From: Spodoptera frugiperda
Taxonomy: Eukaryota; Arthropoda; Insecta; Lepidoptera; Noctuidae
DNA: 64,000 bases
NCBI RefSeq assembly: GCF_023101765.2
Contig: NC_064220.1
Coordinates: forward strand, 7,936,001-8,000,000
Reading direction: 5' to 3'
Shown here: piece by piece, positions 32,901 to 47,900 of the stretch
Layout of the letters: every line of letters begins with the position of its first letter
How positions within the stretch are numbered: position 1 is the stretch's first letter
Made by a program: the position numbers and the translations under genes
Notes under the pieces: model-generated
Seen by the model: only the letters and a program-made list of their open reading frames with translations
Database searches by the model: none
What the model was told of the DNA's origin: nothing

Positions 32901-35900
32901 TAGACGTCACGAGTTGTTTGATGACTACATTAAGATCAGAAGATTGTAATTGGTAAGCACAGAATTACTTTAACTGATTATTTCATAATCTTTAGCATCC
33001 ACCACCTGTACGCATATGCATCTCGTTCTTACAAGTACAGCACAGTATCTATCTAAATTAATACCAGCCCATGGTAGTAACAAATGAGCATTTCATACAT
33101 ACATACAACAATATAAGAACGTAAATGCATTAATAAACGGCGGGCGTTTTATCCGCGGACCGCTGACTGGCATCAACACAATGATTCGTCAAAACCGTCA
33201 ATCTGACAGCCATCTTTCGACAGTTGCGCGTGCGTCAGTCTTTTATTTATTGTTTATTAAAACGATTATAATGGATCCGATGATGGCCACGATGCGGCCT
33301 CTTAGCCTATCAATAGCTTACTTTGTAGTTCCGAATGATGCAGAACTTGCTAATTTGATGATTCGATGATGGATCGATGGGAAATTAGTTGGGTACATTT
33401 TCTTTTGAGGGGGGTAAAATCATCCAATGACTTCTCTTGCCTTGGGTGAAGCGAGAGGGAGTGTCAGACTCTTACTGACTAAAAACCACCCCGTTCCTAC
33501 TCCTACTTTTCAAACCGGAGCCCCGGTAATCCGCTACGTAGCCCGCAGCTCCGGGTATTATGGTACATAGTCTCATAGAAATTAGTCCGAAACTGCACAA
33601 TATTAACAACAAGTTCAATACTACCTATACGTACCAATGAAGTGGTAAATAGCAGTGTCAGATCCAAACGGAAAAGTAAAGAAAGTCTATTTATAAATAA
33701 AATAAAATAATTATAATTCAATCTTCACTATCGATCGGCACGTGCCTCTATTTATAAAGATATTAACCTTTTCCCGTCAACAATATGCGGTGAAATGTAA
33801 ATATTTATTTTTATACAATCCCACCGTTGGAGCTCGGCAGAGCTACTAAAAGTTTAAGAATAGTCCACGAATAAAATTTGGGAAACGTACACAGTGAGCC
33901 GGCACTTGCCTTTAGAATAAACACAGTGGTCTTTGTGATCTACTGACGGGCATTACAATAAATGTACCGAGGAACGAACACTTAATAAAATAACAAACAT
34001 CGAAAGCTGTTCAGTGTTACCTCTCAAACGGATCTAAATACTTCTTTCTATCTAAACACTATCTTTTGTCTATCCAACAGAGCGAGAGGCGATAAAACAC
34101 AATGATGTATCTGGGGAATGATTTCGTACCTGAACGAGAGCAGTTTAATGAAACATTGTTGGAATTGTTCAGATCGAACGTTTGTCAAAACAAACCGAGA
34201 AACACCTGTGTTTCGTGCCTACCGCTGAATGAAAGAATAACAAGGAATGGACGGTCTGCTTATTTTCTCTTAGCAGTTGTAAAATTCATTGAAGAAAAAA
34301 AACAGTTTCTCAGCTCTTAATTTCTAGGCTGCGGCAACCAGACTCCTATTGTATAGTACATACATAAACTACGCCATAGCAATCGTAAACTCGATGGTTT
34401 TATTGTATGAGCTTTCAAGAGGCTGCGTTTGTGATCTTAGCGGCACACCATATTGGATGAAATGTGTCAGAGAATACTTCATAACTTCTACTTAAATTGC
34501 AAGTCCAATTATGCACAAATTGCTGAATTCAATAGCAATAAAATACGGGTAATTTTGTAAAGGGTCCCTTGTAGGTATTCGGAATTTTATTACCATTACC
34601 TTGGTGCGTCAGGAACAATTGTCACAAAACGTGAAAAAATAATCATTAACCGTGCGGCGCGCCGATGGTTCCAAATTTAAATTCTCAATAAAGATCGAGA
34701 TTTGTCGGCCATCTTAATATTGTGCGATATCGCGACAAAATGGTCGATGTCATTTTAAGCCCCCTTTCTTCCGTCCGCAACGATTTTAATAACAACATCT
34801 CCGCTTTCTTTATTCGTTCTTTTGAAATCTCTTTTAAGCTGAAGTAAGTTTATTACTAGTCAGATCAGGAATTTCAATCTCACATCCTGAGTGAGACGTC
34901 TTTGATGTAACCGTTGAGAATTGATGGGAAGATAACAATCTTAATTGTTAGGGGATAGGGTTGAGTTTGGTGTGGCTGAGGCAATTCATTGATGCTTCTT
35001 CTGAAAGTGAATTTGCACTCATTAATACTATGAGACTCATTCATTGTGATAGCATGTTCGCGAAAGAGGTGTTGACGTCGTATTATATATTGAGATTACG
35101 TATGAACATGAGCATTCTATATTAAAATGTTATTTGTTGTCGTTGGGATCAAATAGCATTTGCGATTTATTACGTCGAGTGTTGTATGCTTTGAATAGAC
35201 AGTTTAGTCATTGTAAATTGGGGACGTATCGCATTGTACATGACCATCCGACTGTGTTTGGCTATCAGACCGGGTTTCATTTACAATTTTAGGGACAAAT
35301 GCGCGTACCTTGTACAATCAGCGACAAATGTTCCAACACATGTTTAGAATATTTTACATAAAACATTTCATTATATGAAAAATGTTAATTAATAAAAATA
35401 TTTGTTCTACAAAAATAAAACGGTTACTCGATTAAAATGAATACAACAAAAAGGAATCTAATTAAAATAGGAAATAGAATATAAAATCTAATATAACATA
35501 GCGCTCGTATAGAATATCAAAGAAAATATAATGTCATTATCTCAAAACGTTGTAGATCAAAAGAAACAACGTCGATACGGAATGAGCTATCTTCATAATA
35601 CCAGTTATTATGAGGCTCTTGTAAAAAAAGTCTAAATTAATTTCCCCGATCCATTTCTTTGTACAAAAGGGGCTATCTCTTTGATAGACTTTCTTGTACA
35701 GTCGCTAACGATATGCAAATGACAACCCTGGTTTGTCTTTTTTTTTTTATTTTGAATGTTTTTTTTTGGATGGTTGGTTTTAGTCTTGCGGGATCTGTGA
35801 TGTTTCATATTATATTATTTGTATCGTGTCGATAGTTTATCACAAAATATAGTCTGTTATTCTTTATTTTGGTGATTGTTCTTTAAACTTCTTATTAACA

Positions 35901-38900
35901 AAATAAATTCTGTGTAACTATTGCGTTTGATTGCATGTTAAATTACCGAAAATTCCTAATACACAAAATAAATTTTGTTCTTATGTAATCAAATAGGTAA
36001 GTAAACAAAAATTAAATACACCTACATTTCCAAATAACTTGAATTTTTAAACGGTTTTATTTAATTCGACCTGTTTGTGTGACTTTGACTTTGTTTGTTT
36101 AGGTCAAATCTAATAATTGGCATTAAACCCCCTTCGTGACGTCCGATCGATCTGATATTTGGTACACACTCTAAACCTTGATGACTATAACATAATATAA
36201 ACCCAGTAAAACAATTTAACATATTTATTTTATTATGTATTACTTTTTATCAAAGAAAAATGTTGACGGTGAACAATCTAAACATTGTTGCCTCTGACTG
36301 TACTATGATAATTTATGCAAGTGGTCACCTATTGGTGAATGGAGCTTTTTAATCATAAAATGATTCCCCCATACAAATAAGTTGATCCTTTATGAATGGT
36401 ACCGTGCCTCTTTAAGATTCCCTAAGTGCATTGGATTCTTTTTAGAATGAAATCAATTATCATTACGTACGATGTGGACTTTTTCGAGTGGACTTTTTAG
36501 AAAAGATAATTATTTTTTTAAAACGTTTTTTTTAAGGTACCTAGGTATGTTTATTACGTGATTAATTGTAGACGAATAACTTATTTTATTTACCAATTAT
36601 TATTTATTTTTATGTTCAATAGTCTCGTTGTTGTTGTGAAATAACTATCGAGTATTATTAGTGAATATTAGTAACAAGATATTTAATTACGTTTTCTAGA
36701 ACTGATTAGTAGAGAAGCATATACTAATAGAATATATGCTACGAAGGTATCAATCTTTGCATCTTTTTCCTTAAACCAAAAGATAATATCCAAAAATATC
36801 TTACATGACATTGTATACAAACACTAAATACGTTTTTATTAAAGTCTTATATCCACTGCCTCTCAGACAGAATAAAATTGACACCAATCATTAATAACAA
36901 ACAGCAAATATCACTTAATTTGCTAAAGCTTTTACAGAGTACACAATCATCAGAATTACAAATTCGAACGCCTTTGATTCCAGAACGATTATGTATCGAA
37001 CGCTAATAAAGTCGCCAGTTTATTAAGACCCCTCCCCCCTCCCACCCGCTCTCATTTCAACGGCGACAGAGGGGAAAACGAATGGAAATCCACGGACCAA
37101 GTTAAATAAGCATCTTATTCAATACAGAGAAATGTAAACAGACAATCAGTTATTTTAAAGATAGAATTTGAATTTGCGAATAAGGGGTGGGCGGCGCGGG
37201 GTATACGTAATTTGACAAACGCTTTGAAACGACTTCGGTAAGCTAAAGACTTCGTGTTTGAATATTCAATGTTAGTAATTGTACCTACCATTGCCAATTT
37301 ATTTGAATTATTTCGTCTACTCACTTAGGAATACTTTAGATTAGATATTTATTGAGATACTAAATATAGAAGAAGTTCATTTCGTTTTATTGACACTAAA
37401 CGGAAGTTTAATTCCACATTTCTGCTTAAAACCACCGTTAATTAGATAATCCAATTTAAAACATCTCAACTATTACGAATATCTTATTAGTATTTGTCAG
37501 TCAGAAATGTCAATAGAATACGATTAAAATATTCAAATAGGATGCATATCAGGCTGATTAGCATAAAACACCTTGATCGCGCATTAAAAAAAGAACCATA
37601 GATTCTTTTTTTATCTGTGGCATTAATCTTCCCGCCAATTCTGACGAGGTGTTTTATAGGGTACAGTTTCCAGTTGCGCGGTTCTGTAAATGGAAAGAAT
37701 TGGCGGCAAACAACATGGCTGTGCCCTTTGAAATTGTCGAATGTAATCTGTTTTGTTAATTTTCAACGTCGTCTGTCGGTGTTTTTCATCTAAGCCCCGG
37801 GTAAAGGAAAGGTTAAGTTCTATTTGCTTTTCCCCAGGAATGATTATCGAGCGTTTGTTTCTGTGCCACAAATAAATGGAGTGAAATTATTTGTAGATAT
37901 TTTATTTTTGTTGTGTATTTACTGACTGATTTGGATTTGCTTTTTGATATTGCGTTTGTTTTGTAACGATTTCTTGGTTTGTTTTTTAATGTCAGTTCCT
38001 TTGAGTTAAACTTAGTTGGTCTATCTCAAAAGTCAGTTCAGTATACCTACGTTTTATTCCAAAACACCATGTTTGTTTCAATATTGAAATACGTATTAAG
38101 AGGTACCTAATCTTCAATTTTAAAGATTAATAATTGTTACAAATGAAAAATGCCTTCTCTAAACAAATCCATTGATGAATTTTCTGACTCCTTTACATAT
38201 AAACACAACCTCCTTCTTACTTACATATCTGTCGCCCTACACACACACACACATACACATCCAACTAATTAAAGTATAACAACCTATACAAGCGTAAGAC
38301 AGAATATTAAACCATTATGTATCAGGGGACTGCTTATTTGAATAAGCACAAATTGTCAAAGAGATTTTATCTGGTTAAACAAAGATGCTCCTACTGTTGG
38401 CTCCTGCCCCTGTTTGGGGGTGCCTATTTAATGGGATCGGGTAATACGCTTGATGATGCCTACGATTTTGTTTATTCCCTTGTTTACAGGGGTGTTTTGT
38501 TCCACCCATCCCCATCGGAAAGATAGAGACAGAAGATATGATTATGAAAACGCTTTCGTGTGATATCTTAAGCCGTTTATTCAGGTTTTATTGTTGTTAT
38601 TACGTTTATGAATGTCTTTATTGCGGAGGATTTATTCGAATATTGCTGATGAAATGTGGGTTTAAGTGATTAGTTCGGACTGTGATTTGTTTTACGAAAA
38701 ATTTGTCAGGTACAACGTATTTGAATTGCATTTTTAAGCATTACAAAATCACAAACAAATGTGACAACAAAGAACCTTGTTATCAAAACAGTGACGTGAT
38801 ATTTTTATAACTTACAACACACGAGCGAAGAAATAATTCCTCAGGGAAATTACAAGCAACATATAACAGCTAACATTACGAAAACACTGAAAGGTAATTT

Positions 38901-41900
38901 AAGACTACACGTGTTCAATCTAAAAACGTTTGCATCTAAAAATAAGCGAACTATCAACACTAATCACACTCAAAATACTCAACGTACGAACCGCAAACAA
39001 AAATAGTTTCCCCTTAAAAACATTTCGAAATCACGGACAATCATCAATCCCAATTACGAGCATCCCCAACGTGAGAAAAATCCTACAAAACACCCAATCA
39101 CGTTGTCCACAAAGGCGGCATTACATACCACCCTCTTTTTTTAAAATCATCTGTCCCCCACCGTCATCGTGACGAAAGATAGGAGTGACGTCATTAGCGC
39201 GTGCCGCGTCATCCCGACACGATTTGTCGGCGTTTATCGCGCGATTTTTTGCCGCAAACGCGTGCTATCACCACACGTACAATATGCGTAAATTTTTCGC
39301 TAGCTAATGTGTTGGAAGTAACTTTTGCGAGATAAGCGATGAAAGCGAACGCTGAACGCTACGTTTTTTGTTCAGTAATTTTGTGTAGGAAAAACGTTTA
39401 TGATGCGTTAATTTATAAAGTATCTGAAAGAAATCACTGAAAGCGTAAATGGAAAAAATATGTTGGTAAAGAACTCAAATTAGGTATTAGATAGTAATTA
39501 TTTATAAGAATAATACCGATAATTAAACAACGTACCTAACATATATTGTAAAGGCATTAGGAAAATAACTAAAATCTTCATCTAAAAAACTGAATGCAAC
39601 GCCACCGGTGCAGAAAATAAAATGCGCAAAAGCAAAAAAAAAAAATTACCATTTTTTTTCTCCCAAAATACTAACTAACCCTTACCAGTACTAGTATAAT
39701 GGCGAAATAAAAACATGACTTTAAAAACCATTATTTGCGTGGCACAAAGTTGGTTCGGATACGAGCATGAAGGGTAAACGCGGGCACTAAAAAGCACAAG
39801 AGCGCTTGAAATGGCACGCGTCACGGACCACAACAAACGAACACGGCGGATAGAAACGACAATCGGTAAAATTTTAATTAGAGAAAAATTACCGCGGCGA
39901 AATGCGCAAGAGCTGTGTAGCGTCAGATTGTGTGGGACATCCCTTCGTTGAAGCAAAAAGATAGGGACTAATATCGGTTGTACATCAATCACGAGTAACG
40001 TTTTAAATTGAACTGCCGTTATAATAAATGGATTTCCAAACTTTGTCTTTCACATATACCAATAGATACAGAAACGCGAAACAATTTATATTCCTCATTT
40101 TAACGTCGGTTTTTACACACGATTTTCATTTCACTTTTCAACCAGCAACAAAAATGCAATTTAATATTTATCATGCTGACGGTAAAAACTCATTCGAACA
40201 ATACTTGAGGCACCCTTTCTGCAAACAATTAGCGTACAAGTGCACTCGGAACAACGGCAATAGAGCGTCCCTCTAGCGGCTAGAGTGGTGCAAAAGCTTC
40301 CGACTGGCTGCAAACCATCGTGCCTTTGCCTTTGCATCCTCGGTCGCCGCCCGGCTCAACAGTGCGTACACATTGCCAGCCGCTTTTGTTTTTAATCTGT
40401 GGGAATGCATAGAATTTTTGAGGTTTTGAAAAAAGAACGTAGGTGGTATCTTTTTTATGTTTTATTTTTCAGTATGGAGTTGGGATTATTAGAAATAGGA
40501 TTCCTTTTAGTTTTTTTTTTTTTTATAAAGTTTAGGCTGTGGTTTAGGTAAGTAAGTTTAAAATGTAAACAAGGACTTGTTTTAAAATGGCTGAATTAAT
40601 TAATCATCGTAAAATGGTAAGCATGATAACATAAATAACGTCTTTAAGTTTACATGTGTATTTATACAATGGACCTTAAACCTAAGGCTTTAGAATATAA
40701 CGAGAGATCAACCGTTAAGTTAGTTTAACCTTTCATCAAGTTAAAAAAAGAAAAGATCGAATCCACACAACCTTCTTTCACATTCAACACAACTTATCGT
40801 GTAAAGATAGAACTAATTAATCTACAACTGTCACTCTATTTTACAATAGTAGAAAACGGTGACAATATTAGAAATATATTTCAGTTCAGTTGTGGGCGAC
40901 AATTGTATGTATTGACAGGTCGTTACAGCACTGACAGTTACTATCGCTAACTGTTATCAACTCTCTATTTTCACGACAGAAGACGATAAGAAAATGTCAC
41001 TAGATATTGCTGGGCACTTTGTTTTAAAGATCGATATCGGAAACAATTGAGAAATGGTGTTAATTATAGATATTTATAAATATAGAAAGGCTGCAAATAG
41101 AACGCATTGAATTCATTTGAACTTACTTTTAATTAAACCTTCTTAGATCATATAGGGCATGGTTTTGTTTTGAATTTATTTTAAAACACTAAGATCTTCA
41201 TATTTTTTGTTTTTCTTTACAACCCTGAATTTGTTTTTGTTCTCAGTACACAATACTTCCTTGTATGCGTAGGCCCTATACACAAATAGTATTTGCAATT
41301 ACTAACTTCTGCCAACGGCTTTGCTTGCAGTTCTGTGGGATAAAATGTGCCCTATATGTTATTGCGGACCATAACCTACCCCTGTTTTAAAATTGACCCT
41401 GATCCCTTTAGCCATTTTGCCGGTGTTTGTGTAACAAACATACACAAACAGACTAGTTTGTGTACATTCGCATTTATAATATTAAGTAGGTAAGATGTAC
41501 CACGTTAAGCAACTAGAATATACCTTACATAAAGAAATTATACTTCTACTATATTAGGAACGCAATATGCTCCATTGTACAAAATAATTTATTTGACACT
41601 GCTACCGTAGTAATGTATATCTCTCGATTGTTATCATAACTCCGGCCTTTTACTCCAATCCTCATATATTTCCCTCCTTTATGAGGGACAAACAATTTCT
41701 CTAAACAGTAAACACTCAGTAAACTTAGAATCAAGCTATAAACACGAAAGATCAAATAACTTGAAATTATCTGGAGGTTAGAATGTCCTTAACTATTTTA
41801 CTTTAAACGACAAACATTCCCACAATATCAGATAACACAGCTTAATAAGAAAATGTAAGTATTTTATAAATATACAGCAAAAGATGTGTCCTAATTAACA

Positions 41901-44900
41901 CCGAGTTTCTTACGTCAAAGTATGAAGCGATTCTCCGAATTGTTATCTCACTAATGTTACATTAACTACTAAAATGCTAGGCAATAATTCGTTAAATTAC
42001 GAGAATAGAACCACTCATAGAAGACGAAATTTCAAAATTCAAAAAACCTGTTCCGATTCGTCAGCATTGTTCGTTTTTTAAAAGGCGCTCTTTAAATGCG
42101 GTGTCGTCTAGATAATATCAGGATTTATTGTTTTTGGTTTCGTCTAATGAGTTTTTATGTAATTTGATATTCAAATGTTAATGATTTTTTACCATTTGTC
42201 CTACTACGTCTGGTTTAAATCATATGTTAGTCTGTATTAATAAAACGAAAACGAATATGGCAAGGTTATAATTGCCTTGTTTTTGTTATATAAAAGAAGC
42301 CTGAAATATTATTTAATTGTTTCTAAAAATAAAAGAACGTAGGCCGACTAAATGCGAAAGACGCCTCCTACTAGCCAATTTTAATAATTAAGTATTTATA
42401 ACCCAGTAACGTAACAAAGACACGGTTTACTAAGTAGTAGTGTGTAATTAATTCCCACAATGTAAACCTTTAAAGCCTCTCTGAACGTTTGAATCCTCAG
42501 TACATTGTAATTATTGGATGAAAGTAACCTGCCTGTATGATAAATGAGGCAAAGACGACCCGTCATTGTTCCACCAATGAAAGAGCTTTTGTCTATGGGT
42601 CGAGACAAAACCCTCGCTCGTTGTCTATGCCCCGCTCGGCTCACTCCTTTGTCGACCGTCGCGGTGTATTGTCGTGCGATGCGTCGGCGGAATCATTAAA
42701 TGTGTTTAAAAAGAACAAAGAAAAGCTTTGCAAATATTTGCGAAATTCTCACGGCGTGAAAACGACGCTTAAATAATTTAAATGAGCCGCGATATCGCTA
42801 TGACATATTTTTTTTATGATGTTTTACCATTTTTGCATAAACGTGGTTTTTATTGACGAATAGAATGACAGGAAATAGACAGTTTTATAGTAATTTAATA
42901 CAAATGCTATGTATAAAAAACGTCCGATCAGATTAGTCGCGTATTTTAATTGGCGTGAATTTATTGTGTTGAATATCCTTATTTTCCTCCGACTTATACT
43001 AAATGTTTATAATAGGTAAATCTTGAAATAGATCTGTTTGTGGATAACAGTTTAAATTTGTAAAAAGTTAATTAATTCAACAGCTAAAGATTTAACACAC
43101 TAGAATACTAAGAAACATGAAAACAATACTTCTGAGCGGCCATATTTATTGTGAAGAGCTGCGCGTACGCTGCGCAAGCACAAAACCTCATTGTGCGCCC
43201 ATATGGGAATATATCGCTTGTTTTGTCATCCTCATTGTTACTGACAGACAGACGGACAACTGAAAAGACAGCCTTTGAATAGTTATGTAAGCGGGAAGGC
43301 TCTGAATGCGCTTAGTTGTGAGGTTAAATATTCTATGTGCGTTTGTTTAATACCTTTTATTTTAGAATAGTATCTGTTGTTCCTAAATGTGAACGATAAG
43401 ATCTAATTTTCAACCCTTACTTTACTCATAACATAGGTGAGCAGTCTACTTTTACTGATGACTTGGGTGATAGGATACTTTTAATGGGTGATAGGATATG
43501 AAATTTTTACTGACAGGGTATTATTTTAGGATATTTTTATAACACGAGGACGCGGGCGAAGCCGTTGGCAGAACTACATTAATAGGTAAAACCGCAAACT
43601 AGGTACTAGGTATTTACCTATTATTCGGTTCTCATAAAATGATGCAATCCAACTTATCAATATTTCGTCTTAAAAGCCAGTAACTGCTTAGAAATCCCAT
43701 TCATTTCATTTTATTTTGGAAACAAGTTAGCAGGCATCATTAACGCACTCGGTATTGTGAATAAATCATATTAATATTATGTTATTTGTGTCAAACTATT
43801 ACGGATCTTCTGGTTTTTAAGAATTAATGGGAGATATACTGTATTTGTGGACTGTGTGAAAACGACGAAGTTGAAATTGTTACTTGTAACAGGACCTCTG
43901 TGGACGCCCTCTGCCCCATCTAGGGGACATAGGACTTTAAGTCTAGTGATAACTAAAAAGATTACTCATTAGTATCTAGGTAATCCAATAAAGGGCTACT
44001 GCAATGAACTTCAAAAACATTACAACAAATTCTTGCGCAGAAAACAAAACTGAATACGTGTAAGTACCCACATTCATAATCTCTACCGCATTACTTAAAA
44101 AAAAGAAATGAACAGATGTATTACCATAATATTACGTGTACAATCAACACATACGACATAAAGATACTTAATTGTGATTGGTGTCCTATTCTGCTGTGGC
44201 CGGTGAAGCAGCCGACCTTATCTTGATACATCGTTTGTCAAGTGGGCTGAGAACGCTGATGGTTTTGTCCAATCTGTCGAAGCGTGGGACTGGACATCAC
44301 CATGGTGTGAACGAGCTATCACCATTATTTATATTTTTATACCATTTTTTATTAACGACATATTAATTCCAACCTTGTGTTTTAAGCCGCACAGTTTACA
44401 TTTGAATAATAACCGTTTGGGAGTATCATCGAAGCTAATCTTTTACGACTGCTTTGTCGCACCAGTAGGTCCAAGTTTATTGCAAGATAAATTTCCAAAT
44501 CTATTTCGGAAGGTACGTTTTTGACATGTATATGATAATGTGTTTGTTGAAACTGAAGCCGTGAAATTAAAAACCATTGCCTTAAGACAATATTCAAGTG
44601 TTTTTGTAAATACGTACCGTTTTGAATATTTCGAGTATCGTTTTATGGGTGACAGTCAAATAAACACCTTTTCAAGTATGTATTAAGATTCGTATATGTC
44701 CAAGTTACTGGTTATCGACTTATTATTTAAATAGGCGCTATAAATATTGACAAAAAACTATAAAAGAGAATGTGTTTAATAGTCATATTTATGTATGAGC
44801 TAGGTTTTAGTAACCCACGGTGATACTTGCCCAAGTATTTTTATACGGGTATAATTTATGGCTAAAATGTGACCAGAGATCTTCAATTGACCTCTCCCGT

Positions 44901-47900
44901 GTTTAATAGATATGAAAAATAAATGTGTAGATAAAAGTTTCTTACGTGTTGAGCCTCATGTGTTTTAACTGTTCCCAAGATTGTCAGGTATTTCGATAAT
45001 TTTGAAAGATGGCTTTGAGCAGATAAACAACCTTTTACATCGGCTGTAATCTTCCAAAATCATATGGTTGTTTATTTCTAGCGTATTATACATTTCGTAT
45101 ATTTTTTTTAATTATCAATTTGTATTTCGTATACAAGAATAGAAAATACATTGTGTCTCGCGTAGATCTGTGTTCTGGCACACGACGGGTTAAATATCCT
45201 TATAATTATAAGTCGAAATCTTAAGAAAACCTACAGCAGACGTGATCCATCGATGGCCGCATTATCGCTTACCACCAGGCGAGGATAGTGACCAAACGTC
45301 GACCCATCAAAAATATAAAAAATAAAAACATGCTACTAAACGATGTTGCCACTCTCATTAAATCACTTTTTTATCTGTCAAACATAAGTGTTGCACTAAA
45401 AAAATTTTTGTTCTAACGTCAGCGTCCATTATTTTTCTTTTAATTAACAATTGTAGTATACATTGCGCGTTTACTGAGAACATTACTCCGAGGCTTAAGT
45501 ACAAAAAAGGCGATGTATTTTAAAATTGTGGTTATTTTGATGGTTGGAACAAAATAACTTTGTCTAATGGCCGCGGCGGCAATTAAAGGCACAGATTAAA
45601 AGTAAAACGTTGTGATCTTAAGTTTCTTGGTACAAACTATACTAACCAGTATATCGTGGTCTCGCTTTGTTGGACCTTTCCGCATATTCGAGGGTCAGTT
45701 TATACTGGATTTGTATAACTTCATGTGTAGCGGTACATTTTGTGGGAAAGTCTCATTGTTAATTACTTCAAAACCGCCTCGTGTTATATGACTTTATCTG
45801 ATCTTTACTTAGTTGATGAGTTGGATTGTTTAGAAGAATTTTCTAAAGATTTCTCGACGAGATTTCAGGTTATTTGTGTTATGGTTAACTAAGTTTAAAT
45901 GACTTAAATATTAAGGTCTTCTTATAACTTACTACAGTTACCACGCTTTGTAGGAAATCTCATAGTGGCCTTAAGAATATTCTCTGTAGGTACCTAGTAC
46001 CTTATATGATTTCATAAATTCGTCTCTCCTTTTATAGCATGCCGCCATACTATGTACACTCACTTCAGACCTATATTATTCTAGAATAGAATATAGGAGG
46101 CTATTGCCACATACTGGGAACAATTTCAGACTCCGTGCTAATATGAAATTTTCGTAAAACCGAAAAAAGCCCAGTTATACTTTGCCCGACCTGGGAATCG
46201 AACCCGAGACCCCATGTCCGGCAGTTGCACTTGCGACCACTCGACGAACGAGGCAGATTTCGTAAATTGTTAATTACAATATGAAGTTTTGGCTCCAAAT
46301 GAAATTCTTTTCTTACCGAGTAACTGTCAATGTGCTCCAATCTTACCTGTAAACAAACAAATGAAAATATTTAATAACTCTGCAATATGACATCCAAATC
46401 ACAAACCTTACAACACCCTAAAACGCCTAGACCTATCCACAAAAAAAAACACTAAAAAACAAATGCATTCAAAATTTTAATTGTCTCAAATCGCCAGTTA
46501 GCGGATTGAACAATTAAAAAAAAAGAAAGTCAGTTTTAAAAAATCTTTCTTAGTGAAATAACCGAGCCCACTAATGAACGTAATATTCATAATATTGTGC
46601 AGGCTCAAAAGAGTCTTGTTAGGTCCATACCATACGTGAGTCTCGAGAAGGTGAGACTCTATTAAATTCTAACGCCTTGGTGCAGTTGAGAGGCGGTAGC
46701 GAGAGCGATTTCATGAGCAGAAGCGAGTGGGGACAGTTTTGTGCGGTGTTGCTTGTAATGCGGTTATAATTGTCTTCGTAAGATCCTGTAGATTGAACGT
46801 AATATCGTGTAAATAGATTCATTTAAGTAGGTATTTCTTTTACGAATCACTGAAGTTGCTTCATGTGTAATCCATGAAATTCTGCCGAACTTTACTAACA
46901 ATAAGTAGCTTAAGTAACTAATAACTTAACAATAAGTAGTAATACCAAAAAACTAGTTGTGTAACCGAAAAAACGAATTAAAATATACACATTTTGAGAA
47001 TTATTTTTTATAGGTACTATAAATAAAACTTGAAATGACTTTTCTGATTTCATTATCACCGCCTTTCCCTTACAAATTGCACCACACCCATCAATGTTCG
47101 CACATTACCCCGCAAAGCCTCCACACATGCGCTCTGAATGCACAAAGACATATAATAACATAAGGCGGCTAGCAATTAAAAAATTTAAGGCACTTTGTCC
47201 TAACCCTAGCCTTTTACTTAATGTGAACTTCAACGTGGGTAGTTTCATAAAGATTTTGTAGTTAGGCGCAGTTCCCATTACATTTGTGTCTTTAAACATA
47301 TGAAACGGTTTTAATGATGATGTCATTAATTTAATATTTTTATGAAATAGTTTTATTTAAATGCATTATGGGCGCGGCTTGTCGTAGTTAGACTGGAAAT
47401 AATGGTCGAAAGATTAATTTCTATAAACTGGGTTGTTATCTTGTATCTCTTATGTAGTGATATAATTTGATGATATTAATATTTCAATACGCAAAGGACA
47501 ACTCTCCGCCCATCCCAAATTTATCTTTTACAACTCATTCATTCACGATCACGGAAACGGTTCGGGCGTTACCTTCGGACGACTAATAAAACGCACCAAT
47601 TTTACGTGTAAAACAAAAATAAAAGTTAATTTATTGCCTATTTTCCTTATTAAAATGTGTGGATTTACATTTATTTGTGTGTTCCATTCTGTAACCGATG
47701 TTGATTAATGTCAATAATTTAGTGGACGTTCGGGACACATTAATGGTGGCCCTTGGTTCATTTTCCCCGGTTTATCGAGGCCCTGCTGACATCTGAAATG
47801 GCGATGACAAGCCGCTACACGACACTGCGACGAACGATTTGTGCGCAAACCTATTTAGGGCGACATGAAAATCTATGCTCTCAATCTTACGTTTTTTACA

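Noticed and set aside
39675..39992. 105-codon minus frame
   Set aside because: No motif or splice context; consistent with chance in a CpG-richer stretch.
43455..43505. Tandem GGGTGATAGGATA pair as a satellite
   Set aside because: Only two units; a local duplication at most.
46085..46258. Genuine tRNA gene suggested by good A/B-box-like sequence
   Set aside because: The acceptor stem does not pair, and the sequence continues into a SINE body shared with other copies. The same applies to the heads at 966-1213, 11288-11402, 32668-32890 and 48779-48966.
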